Source of the DNA: an uncultured Oxalobacter sp.
GTDB taxonomy: Bacteria; Pseudomonadota; Gammaproteobacteria; Burkholderiales; Burkholderiaceae_D
Reading direction: 5' to 3'
NCBI GenBank assembly: GCA_934277985.1
Contig: CAKQWF010000001.1
Span: 310,001 to 374,000 of the forward strand
DNA: 64,000 bases
Part shown: positions 57,377 to 64,000 of the stretch, in pieces
Layout of the letters: each line of letters opens with the position of its first letter
Numbering within the stretch: the stretch's first letter is position 1
Translations under genes and position numbers: made by a program
Notes under the pieces: generated by a model
The model's database searches: none
What the model was told of the DNA's origin: nothing
Seen by the model: the letters and a program-made list of their open reading frames with translations, nothing else

Positions 57377-58264
57377 ATGGCAACACCTTATTCGATCAGG
57401 ATTTTTTTGCCTTCGGGAGAGCCGAACGGGTTGCGTATCATGGAGCGTGCGAACTGGACCGGCGTCGGGGTGGTGTTCAGCAGGAGCGGTTTTCAGGAAG
57501 CCATCCGGCGAGGCGAACTGGCTCAGGCAGGCGTCTATCTGCTGTTCGACAGGCCGGAAGACGGTTCGTTGCCGACGGTTTATATCGGGGAAGGCGATCC
57601 GGTTTCCGAGCGGCTGAAGTCGCATTACAGCGACCCGAAAAAGGCGTTCTGGGAATTCGCCGTCGTGTTTTCCGCCAAGGACAAGAGTCTGAACAAGGCG
57701 CATATCCAGTATCTGGAAAGCCGGCTGGTGTCGCTGGCGAAAGAACGGAAACTGTGTCGTCTGGAAAACGGCAATATGCCGCAGTTGCCTTCTCTGGCGG
57801 AGTCCGATCAGGCGGATACGGAACTTTTTCTGGGGTATTTGCGCAGTATCCTGCCGTTGGCAGGCCTGGATATTTTTGAAAAGCCGAATGTCGGCAAGCG
57901 TACGCAAGCCAACCGGTTGCATTTGCGCAGCCGCAAGATCGATGCCGAAGCCGTCCAGACTTCGGAAGGTTTCGTGGTTCTTGCGGGATCGCAGGCATCC
58001 ATGGATGAAGCGGATTATTTGCCGGATTCATGGAAACGGCGGCGTGCGGCCCTGCTGGAAAACGGCGTTTTGAAGCGTGAGGGCGATTTCGCCGTGTTTA
58101 CCGAGGATGTGCGCTTCACTTCGCCAAGCTATGCCGCTTCCGTGATTCTGGGACGCAATGCCAACGGGCTGGACGAGTGGAAAAATGCCGACAATCTCTC
58201 GCTCAAGGCATTGTCGGCGCTTGCCGATACTGTTCCGGAATCCGGAAAAGGTCAGGTATCGTGA
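57377..58264 (+). CDS. GIY-YIG nuclease-fold protein with DUF4357
   Basis: The 295-residue protein has an N-terminal GIY-YIG domain (about 40-130) with AGVYLLFDRP and TVYIGEGDPVSERLKSHY, in which the GIY reads GVY, and a downstream ESRLVSLAK helix. The C-terminal DUF4357 lies around FTSPSYAASVILGRNANGLDEW. ATG at 57377 (MATPYSIRIFLPSGEPN) follows GGGAG. The middle part (HIQYLESRLV and DADTELFLGYLRSILP-like) links them. Proteins of this architecture are common and uncharacterised; a restriction or defence role has been suggested for some. It stands alone here. Confidence 0.85.
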   Translation: MATPYSIRIFLPSGEPNGLRIMERANWTGVGVVFSRSGFQEAIRRGELAQAGVYLLFDRPEDGSLPTVYIGEGDPVSERLKSHYSDPKKAFWEFAVVFSAKDKSLNKAHIQYLESRLVSLAKERKLCRLENGNMPQLPSLAESDQADTELFLGYLRSILPLAGLDIFEKPNVGKRTQANRLHLRSRKIDAEAVQTSEGFVVLAGSQASMDEADYLPDSWKRRRAALLENGVLKREGDFAVFTEDVRFTSPSYAASVILGRNANGLDEWKNADNLSLKALSALADTVPESGKGQVS

Positions 58265-58266
58265 AA

Positions 58267-58295
58267 ACACCGCAAGGTATGGGACCTTGCGGTGT
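58267..58295. terminator. Hairpin between the GIY-YIG gene and ybeY
   Basis: A perfect 12-bp stem (58267-58278 with 58284-58295) with a 5-nt loop starts two bases after the GIY-YIG stop. Leftward it ends in TTTT, so it suits the ybeY operon; rightward the U tract is poor. Confidence 0.6.
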
Positions 58296-58329
58296 CTGAT
58301 AAAAAACGGATGGGAAACGGCGCGGCGGT

Positions 58330-58869
58330 TTATTTGTATGGATCGGGGTAACCCAGTTTCGCCAGTATTTTCGTTTCCAGCGTTTCCATTTCCTGTGCTT
58401 CTTCGTCGGTGATGTGGTCGTATCCCTGCGCGTGCAGGGTGCCGTGGACGACGAGATGGGCGGCATGGGCGTCCAGCGATTTGGCCTGTTCCTGCGCTTC
58501 ACGTTCCAACACGTCGGTACAGAGCACGATGTCGGCACGTGCGGTTTGCTGTGCTGCTTCCGCAGGCGGCATGTCGTCCTGGGTGACGGTGGCCTCGTCG
58601 TCGGTTTCTTCATCGGCGGCAAAGGCATCCGGTCCGGAAATTTCGGGTTCATCGTACGGGAAGGTCAGTACGTTGGTGGCGTAATCCTTGCCACGGTAAT
58701 CGCGGTTCAGGGCCTGTCCTTCTTCGGCATCGACGAAGCGCAGGGTGATTTCAGCCGGCATTTGCAGCGCGGCGGTGACCCAACGGCGCAATTTCTGGCG
58801 CGTGATGATGTCTTTCAGACGCGCATCGGGATACTGGACGGACAGGGACAGGCGTGGGCGTGTAGTCAT
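58330..58869 (-). CDS. ybeY: Endoribonuclease YbeY (16S rRNA maturation)
   Basis: YbeY is a metal-dependent RNase for 16S rRNA 3'-end maturation and ribosome quality control. The zinc motif [11 protein letters not shown] (142-152) is intact. The 179 residues include a low-complexity acidic insertion of about 25-30 residues (about 76-110, rich in Asp/Glu/Ala) between TNVLTFPYD and ADIVLCTDV that E. coli YbeY lacks. It overlaps phoH by 4 bp. The corC/lnt genes that often follow are absent. Confidence 0.94.
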   Translation of the reverse strand: MTTRPRLSLSVQYPDARLKDIITRQKLRRWVTAALQMPAEITLRFVDAEEGQALNRDYRGKDYATNVLTFPYDEPEISGPDAFAADEETDDEATVTQDDMPPAEAAQQTARADIVLCTDVLEREAQEQAKSLDAHAAHLVVHGTLHAQGYDHITDEEAQEMETLETKILAKLGYPDPYK

Positions 58870-59981
58870 TTTGTTTCGGTCTTGCTGGCGGTTTTCTTTC
58901 GGGATGTTTCTTTCGGTTCGGGTACGGTTTCTTCACCGGAACCTGATGTATCGGGCGCTGCGTCCGCAGCCGCTTTCGCGGTTCGCTGACGTTTGTCGGC
59001 CGTTTCGTAGGCATCGACGATGCGGGCGACCAGCGGGTGACGGACGACATCGGCGCTGGTGAATTGCGAAAAGGCGATGCCGCGCACGTCTTTCAGGACG
59101 TTCAGGGCATCGACCAAACCGCTTTTCTGGTTGCGCTGCAAGTCGATCTGGGTGATGTCGCCCGTGATGACAGCCTTGCTGCCGAACCCGATACGGGTCA
59201 GAAACATTTTCATCTGTTCAGGCGTAGTGTTTTGCGCCTCGTCCAGAATGATGAAAGCATGATTGAGCGTCCGGCCACGCATGTAGGCCAGCGGCGCGAT
59301 TTCGATAGTCTGTTTTTCAAAGCACTTTTGCGTCCGCTCGAATCCGAGCAGATCGTAAAGCGCGTCGTACAGGGGGCGCAGGTACGGATCGACTTTCTGT
59401 GCCAGGTCGCCCGGCAGAAAGCCCAGCCGTTCGCCGGCTTCGACGGCCGGACGGGTCAGGATGATCCTGGAGATGGCATCGCGTTCCATGGCATCGACGG
59501 CGCAGGCGACAGCCAGATAGGTCTTGCCGGTACCGGCAGGACCGATGCCGAACGTGATGTCGTGTTCCAGAATGGCCTTGAGGTAATCGACTTGCCGTGG
59601 CGTGCGTCCGCGCAAATCGCTGCGTCGCGTCTTGAGTACCGGATTGGTCATTTCCGCTTCGGCCAGCGTGGCGGCGGGCATGCCGGCCGCCAGATTGTTG
59701 TTGATGGCGTGCTGTTCGACCAGCGCCAGCTGGATGTCGTTGACCATGACGGGCTTGTCGGCGACGGCGTAGAAATCTTCGATGATCTGGAGTCCGGTTC
59801 CCGCGTTTTTGCCGCTGATGATGAAATTGCCGCCACGGCGCACGATTTCGATATCCAGTGCCGCCTGTATCTGGCGCAGGTTTTCATCCAGCGGGCCGCA
59901 CAGATTGGCCAGCCTGTCGTTATCGACCGGTTCCGGCGTGTAATACAGGATGTTCGGATTGTCCTTGTTCTTGTTTTTCAC
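58866..59981 (-). CDS. PhoH-like ATPase (YbeZ)
   Basis: This P-loop NTPase probably works with YbeY on RNA. Walker [18 protein letters not shown] and Walker [12 protein letters not shown] are present, and the N-terminal segment (about 25-100) is the KH-like extension of the YbeZ type. The 371 residues are normal, ending in a Lys/Glu-rich tail ([14 protein letters not shown]). It lies between miaB and ybeY, 4 bp overlapping with ybeY, the usual order. Confidence 0.93.
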   Translation of the reverse strand: MKNKNKDNPNILYYTPEPVDNDRLANLCGPLDENLRQIQAALDIEIVRRGGNFIISGKNAGTGLQIIEDFYAVADKPVMVNDIQLALVEQHAINNNLAAGMPAATLAEAEMTNPVLKTRRSDLRGRTPRQVDYLKAILEHDITFGIGPAGTGKTYLAVACAVDAMERDAISRIILTRPAVEAGERLGFLPGDLAQKVDPYLRPLYDALYDLLGFERTQKCFEKQTIEIAPLAYMRGRTLNHAFIILDEAQNTTPEQMKMFLTRIGFGSKAVITGDITQIDLQRNQKSGLVDALNVLKDVRGIAFSQFTSADVVRHPLVARIVDAYETADKRQRTAKAAADAAPDTSGSGEETVPEPKETSRKKTASKTETK

Positions 59982-60080
59982 GATCGCTCCGTTCTTGATA
60001 CGGAAAATATATCTATTGTAGGCGCATGTTCGGATTTTGTTCCGGTTTTTCGTGCCGGTGTGTGTTTCAGGTCAGTGCGG

Positions 60081-61418
60081 TCAGGCATCGGCCAGTTCAC
60101 CGCGCAGGGAAAAATTGGCCGCTTCGGTGATGCGCACATCTCTCATCTGGCCGATCAGTGCCGCCGGATCGCCTTCCACAGGGATATGCACGACCCGGTT
60201 GTTGCCGGTTTTTCCCTGTACTTGCGAGCCGCCCTTGTGCGATACGGATTCGATCAGCACTTTCTGGACGCTGCCGACCATCAGGCGGTTGTAATGGCGG
60301 GTCTGGCCGTCGATTTTTTCCTGAAGCCGTTGCAGGCGGTCCTTGCGCACGTCCAGCGGGATGTCCATCGGGAGCGACGCGGCCGGTGTGCCGGGGCGCG
60401 GACTGTAAAGGAAGCTGAAACTGTTGTCGAAGCCGATGTCGTCGATCAGTTTCATCATGGCGTCGAAGTCGGCATCCGTTTCGCCGGGGAAGCCGACGAT
60501 GAAGTCGCTGGAAACCAGCAGATCGGGACGGATGGCTTTCAGCCGCCGGATGATGGATTTGTATTCCAGTGCGGTATAGCCGCGTTTCATGGCGGCCAGA
60601 ATCCTGTCGGAACCGTGTTGTGCCGGCAGGTAGAGGTGATCGACCAGTTGCGGTACCCGTTCATAGACGTCGATCAGGCGCTGGGTGAATTCCCTGGGAT
60701 GGCTGGTCACGAAACGGATGCGCTCGATGCCGGGGATTTCGGCGATGTATTCGATGAGCATGGCGAAGTCGGCGATGCCGCCGTCTTCCATGGCGCCACG
60801 GTAGGCATTGACATTCTGGCCCAGCAGCGTGATTTCTTTTACGCCCTGTTCGGCCAGCGATGCGACTTCGGTCAGGACATCCTCGAAACGGCGCGAGACT
60901 TCGGCGCCGCGGGTGTAGGGGACGATGCAGTAACTGCAATATTTGCTGCATCCTTCCATGATGGATACATAGGCGGTCGGCACTTCGACGCGGGTGGGCG
61001 GCAGGTAATCGAATTTTTCGATTTCCGGAAAACTGATGTCGATTTGCGGCTGGCCCGTTTTTTCGAAGTCATGAAGCATTTTCGGCAGACGGTGCAGGGT
61101 TTGCGGGCCGAAAACGAGATTGACGTACGGAGCGCGTTTGATGAGCGCCTCGCCTTCCTGAGAGGCCACGCAACCGGAAACGCCGATGACCAGATCGCGG
61201 TTGTTCTGGCGCAGTTTTCTGAAACGTCCCAGATCGGAAAAAACTTTTTCCTGTGCCTTTTCGCGCACGGAACAGGTGTTTAGCAGAATCAGGTCGGCCT
61301 CTTCGGGATTGTCGGTGCGGGTGTAGTTTTCCTCGGCCTGCAACAGATCGGCCATCTTGCCGGAGTCGTACTCGTTCATCTGGCAGCCGAAAGTCTTGAT
61401 GAATACTTTTTTGGACAT
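60081..61418 (-). CDS. miaB: tRNA-2-methylthio-N6-dimethylallyladenosine synthase
   Basis: MiaB adds a methylthio group to i6A37 of tRNAs. It has two [4Fe-4S] sites: three cysteines in the N-terminal UPF0004 domain ([35 protein letters not shown]) and the radical-[18 protein letters not shown]. The TRAM domain is C-terminal (about 380-440). The 445 residues and start [20 protein letters not shown] fit exactly. It is first in miaB-phoH-ybeY. Confidence 0.96.
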   Translation of the reverse strand: MSKKVFIKTFGCQMNEYDSGKMADLLQAEENYTRTDNPEEADLILLNTCSVREKAQEKVFSDLGRFRKLRQNNRDLVIGVSGCVASQEGEALIKRAPYVNLVFGPQTLHRLPKMLHDFEKTGQPQIDISFPEIEKFDYLPPTRVEVPTAYVSIMEGCSKYCSYCIVPYTRGAEVSRRFEDVLTEVASLAEQGVKEITLLGQNVNAYRGAMEDGGIADFAMLIEYIAEIPGIERIRFVTSHPREFTQRLIDVYERVPQLVDHLYLPAQHGSDRILAAMKRGYTALEYKSIIRRLKAIRPDLLVSSDFIVGFPGETDADFDAMMKLIDDIGFDNSFSFLYSPRPGTPAASLPMDIPLDVRKDRLQRLQEKIDGQTRHYNRLMVGSVQKVLIESVSHKGGSQVQGKTGNNRVVHIPVEGDPAALIGQMRDVRITEAANFSLRGELADA

Positions 61419-61540
61419 GGTGGTGCGTCCCGCCGTCGGCGGATGGATTGTCTGATGGATGCGGCAGTTTAACCGATTTGCGCGCGTGGCCCAAATACCG
61501 GCCGGAAATCGCGGTGGGTATGCCGGGCGTTTTTACCTGT

Positions 61541-61574
61541 TTGTAACAAAACGGTCATATTGGCTGTTTACAGT
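61541..61574 (+). promoter_or_regulatory. Pho box and -10 of the pst operon
   Basis: TTGTAAC (61541-61547), AAAA, CGGTCAT (61552-61558) form an 11-bp-period direct repeat resembling the PhoB consensus CTGTCAT-N4-CTGTCAT, with the second half 6/7 matched. A TACAGT -10 candidate lies at 61569-61574, 10 bp further on, where PhoB-dependent promoters lack a -35. Confidence 0.7.
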
Positions 61575-61612
61575 GTGATCGTACCGATTTTTTCAAACAT
61601 GTGAGGAATTGT

Positions 61613-62647
61613 ATGAGAGTTTCTTTTCTGGGCAAATTATCCCTGATGGCAGCATCCGCTTTCATTTGTGCCAGCGTATCGGCCGCCGATATCACGGGGG
61701 CCGGTGCGACCTTCCCTTATCCGATTTACGCCAAGTGGGCCGAAGCCTACAAGGCGAAAACCGGTACCCGGCTGAATTATCAGGCGATCGGTTCCGGTGG
61801 CGGTATCAAACAGATCAAGGCGAAAACCGTCGATTTCGGTGCATCGGATATGCCGCTGAAAGCCGATGATCTCAAGGCTGCCGGTCTGGTACAGTTCCCG
61901 GCCATTCTGGGGGGCGTGGTGCCGATCGTCAATCTGGATGGCATCAAGGCTGGCCAGCTCAAGATGTCAGGCGATGTGCTGGCGGACATTTATCTGGGAA
62001 AAATCACGAAGTGGAACGATGCGAAAATTTCGGCGATGAATCCGGGTCTGAATCTGCCGGCTTCGTCCATTACGGTCGTACATCGTGCCGACGGTTCGGG
62101 CACTTCGTTTTTGTGGACGGACTATCTTTCGAAAGTCAGCCCGGAATTCAAACAGACAGTCGGTGCGGGAACGGCGGTGAAATGGCCGACCGGTGTCGGT
62201 GGCAAGGGTAACGAAGGCGTCGCCGCCAATGTCCAGCGTATCCGCGGTGCGATCGGTTATGTGGAATACGCCTATGCAAAAAAGAACAATATCGCCTATA
62301 CGCAGCTCAAAGGCAAAAACGGCCAGTTCGTCATGCCTGACGATGCTTCGTTCAAGAAAGCCGCAGCCGGCGCCCCATGGAAGTCGACACCCGGTTTCGG
62401 TGTGATTCTGACGAACCAGTCCGGCTGGCCGATCACCGGCGCGTCTTTCATTCTGATGCAAAAAGTCCAGGATGATCCGGCCAAGGGTGCGGAAGTGCTG
62501 AAATTCTTCGACTGGTCTTTCAAAAACGGTGGCGCAATGGCATCCGGTCTGGACTATGTCGCCTTGCCGTCGGCGGTTGTCCAGATGGTTGAAAAATCCT
62601 GGAAAACGGATTTGTCCGGTACAAGCGGACAGCCGGTATGGAAGTGA
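61613..62647 (+). CDS. pstS: Phosphate ABC transporter substrate-binding protein
   Basis: PstS binds phosphate in the periplasm for the PstCAB importer. The signal peptide MRVSFLGKLSLMAASAFICA ends ASVSA-ADITGAGATFPYPIY, the mature N-terminal motif of PstS. The phosphate-site segments IGSGGGIKQIKAKTVDFGAS and HRADGSGTSFLWTDYL are intact. ATG at 61613 follows AGGA. The 344 residues are normal. It follows a Pho box and precedes pstC, from which a hairpin separates it. Confidence 0.96.
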   Translation: MRVSFLGKLSLMAASAFICASVSAADITGAGATFPYPIYAKWAEAYKAKTGTRLNYQAIGSGGGIKQIKAKTVDFGASDMPLKADDLKAAGLVQFPAILGGVVPIVNLDGIKAGQLKMSGDVLADIYLGKITKWNDAKISAMNPGLNLPASSITVVHRADGSGTSFLWTDYLSKVSPEFKQTVGAGTAVKWPTGVGGKGNEGVAANVQRIRGAIGYVEYAYAKKNNIAYTQLKGKNGQFVMPDDASFKKAAAGAPWKSTPGFGVILTNQSGWPITGASFILMQKVQDDPAKGAEVLKFFDWSFKNGGAMASGLDYVALPSAVVQMVEKSWKTDLSGTSGQPVWK

Positions 62648-62706
62648 ATCAGCAAGAGGACGTTTGCACAGCGATGTTCACGGTGAAAGACATGGATGTT
62701 GCGGGT

Positions 62707-62738
62707 AACCGCTTCCGTTCTCATACGGAAGCGGTTTT
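62707..62738 (+). terminator. Hairpin between pstS and pstC
   Basis: A perfect 12-bp stem (62707-62718 with 62725-62736), loop TCTCAT, followed by four T residues. It would stop part of the transcripts or protect pstS mRNA, giving more PstS than permease, as is common for binding proteins. Confidence 0.7.
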
Positions 62739-62756
62739 CAAACGGGAAACGATGAA

Positions 62757-63806
62757 ATGAAAAGGCAAAATCCGATGAGTATGCCGGTTTCTGCAATGAA
62801 AAAGGAAGTTTCCGCGACCACCGCGGAAAACGGGGAAAGCATGACGGGTTCCGTATCGGAACGGATGCTGGCTATCGGCCGGCGTCAGCGCTGGCAGGAC
62901 GGGGTCTTCCATGGCCTGACGTTTCTTTTCGCGCTGACGGTTCTGATGGTGTTGGCGGGCATCATCGTATCGTTGCTGATCAGCGCCGTTCCGGCTTTCC
63001 GTGAATTCGGGCCGGGTTTCGTGACGATGGTGGAATGGGACCCGGTCAATGAAGTGTACGGCGCGGCGATCGCGATTTTCGGCACCTTGGTCACATCGCT
63101 GATCGCATTGCTGATCGCGGTACCGTTGAGTTTCGGTATCGCGCTGTTTCTGACGGAATTGTGCCCGGTCTGGCTGCGCCGTTCGATGGGTACGGCGATC
63201 GAATTGCTTGCCGGTGTTCCCAGCATCATTTTCGGGATGTGGGGTCTCTTCGTTCTGGCACCGGTGTTCGCGGACTATGTCCAGCCGTTTCTGGAATCGA
63301 CGTTGGGCGCTGTTCCGGGACTGTCGCTGTTGTTTACCGGTCCGATGATGGGGATCGGCGTGCTGACGGCCGGGGTGATTCTGGCGATCATGATCATTCC
63401 GTTCATCGCCTCGGTCATGCGGGATGTGTTCGAAACCGTGCCGCCGGTTCTGAAGGAATCCGCCTATGCCCTGGGTTGCACCCGCTGGGAAGTGATGAAA
63501 AACATCGTGTTGCATTACACGCGCAACGGGGTGGTCGGCGGCATCATGCTGGGACTGGGACGCGCGCTGGGTGAAACGATGGCGGTCACTTTCGTGATCG
63601 GCAACGCAAACCGCCTGTCCGCTTCGCTTTTCGCTCCCGGCAACAGTATCGCTTCGACGTTGGCCAACGAATTCGCCGAAGCGAGTTCGGAATTGCATGT
63701 GTCGTCGCTGTTCGCGTTGGGGCTGATTCTGTTCGTCATCACTTTTATCGTGCTGTCGGCATCGAAACTGATGCTGTTGCGCATGGCGAGAAAGGAAGGT
63801 TTGTAA
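62757..63806 (+). CDS. pstC: Phosphate ABC transporter permease PstC
   Basis: PstC is one of two inner-membrane channel subunits. After a hydrophilic N-terminus of about 50 residues, six membrane segments follow. The [20 protein letters not shown] and [21 protein letters not shown] segments contain the EAA loop that contacts the ATPase. ATG at 62757 gives 349 residues; ATG at 62775 is an alternative. It lies 109 bp after pstS and 1 bp ahead of pstA. Confidence 0.95.
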   Translation: MKRQNPMSMPVSAMKKEVSATTAENGESMTGSVSERMLAIGRRQRWQDGVFHGLTFLFALTVLMVLAGIIVSLLISAVPAFREFGPGFVTMVEWDPVNEVYGAAIAIFGTLVTSLIALLIAVPLSFGIALFLTELCPVWLRRSMGTAIELLAGVPSIIFGMWGLFVLAPVFADYVQPFLESTLGAVPGLSLLFTGPMMGIGVLTAGVILAIMIIPFIASVMRDVFETVPPVLKESAYALGCTRWEVMKNIVLHYTRNGVVGGIMLGLGRALGETMAVTFVIGNANRLSASLFAPGNSIASTLANEFAEASSELHVSSLFALGLILFVITFIVLSASKLMLLRMARKEGL

Positions 63807-63807
63807 G

Positions 63808-64000
63808 ATGAGACGCAAAACCACGGCATCCATCGTCGCAAGGCGCAATCTGCGCCACCGGCTGGGCATGTTCCTGTCGGTTTCTGCGATGGTATCCGGT
63901 ATTTTTTTCCTGTTCTGGATTTTGTATACCCTGGCGGTCAACGGTATCGGTGCGATCGACTGGGCGATTTTTACGGAAACGACGCCGGCTCCCGGCAATG
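63808..64000 (+). CDS. pstA: Phosphate ABC transporter permease PstA (partial)
   Basis: The first 64 codons (MRRKTTASIVARRNLRHRLG, then a membrane segment SAMVSGIFFLFWILYTLAVNGI) agree with PstA N-termini. The gene is cut by the window end. ATG is one base after the pstC stop, and the pstC end carries AAGGAAGG as a ribosome site. Confidence 0.88.
   Translation, partial: MRRKTTASIVARRNLRHRLGMFLSVSAMVSGIFFLFWILYTLAVNGIGAIDWAIFTETTPAPGN

Noticed and set aside
59037..61283. A 748-codon plus-strand frame opposite phoH and miaB
   Set aside because: It crosses two conserved genes and their intergenic gap on the opposite strand, so it is an artefact of codon bias.

Overview
The window reads as chromosomal DNA of a betaproteobacterium of the order Burkholderiales, most plausibly family Oxalobacteraceae and perhaps Oxalobacter itself. 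The grounds are gene order and family content (glyQ-glyS-gmhB-plsC-ygjP-gloA, parE-parC, rimP-nusA-infB-rbfA-truB, hupB-tRNA-Val-tRNA-Asp-ppiD, dapC-dapD-dapE-prmB, miaB-phoH-ybeY), a short H-NS of the betaproteobacterial type, and several trimeric Gram-negative porins ending in Phe. The genus is inferred; there is no rRNA gene here to prove it. Most of the window is core housekeeping. The accessory-looking parts are about 9.8-12.8 kb, 30-35.7 kb and 43.6-58.3 kb.

Layout: 0.1-5.9 kb is one leftward operon for glycyl-tRNA synthetase, LPS heptose and phospholipid synthesis, a SprT-like metalloprotease and a frameshifted glyoxalase I. At 6.1-9.8 kb lie pepN and fbp (leftward). At 10.5-12.7 kb are H-NS, a PIN-domain protein, YaaA and an unknown protein. 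At 12.9-17.7 kb are a RidA protein and topoisomerase IV (parE-parC). A strong promoter and an intrinsic terminator stand ahead of the rightward translation/transcription operon rimP-nusA-infB-rbfA-truB (18.1-24.6 kb), followed by typA, hupB, two tRNAs, ppiD and a thioesterase (to 30.1 kb).

From 30.1 to 37.3 kb come a small membrane protein, a methyltransferase, a CBS-pair protein, a PAS-GGDEF-EAL protein, an MFS carrier, gloB, rnhA and a small exported protein. From 37.4 to 43.6 kb runs a leftward operon dapC-dapD-dapE-prmB-ABC-F, joining lysine/diaminopimelate synthesis to ribosome-associated functions. From 43.9 to 45.6 kb are two or three small unrecognised genes and an orphan periplasmic binding protein.

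From 45.7 to 57.2 kb is a leftward envelope-rich island: a PLP amino-acid decarboxylase, three full-length porins, a PNPOx-like protein preceded by three abutting RNA-like hairpins, an odd chimeric protein with only the C-terminal part of a porin behind a lipobox-like leader, two tandem YrbL-like proteins and two tandem FUSC-type membrane proteins. A GIY-YIG/DUF4357 protein follows. The window closes with miaB-phoH-ybeY (leftward) and the phosphate operon pstS-pstC-pstA (rightward, cut by the window end), which has a recognisable Pho box.

The best candidates for something undescribed are the lipobox/half-porin chimera (53.0-54.0 kb), the three-hairpin element (52.84-52.92 kb) and the pair of small proteins sharing an S-[IL]-P-A-C motif (44.1-44.8 kb). 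No CRISPR array, insertion sequence or prophage was found.
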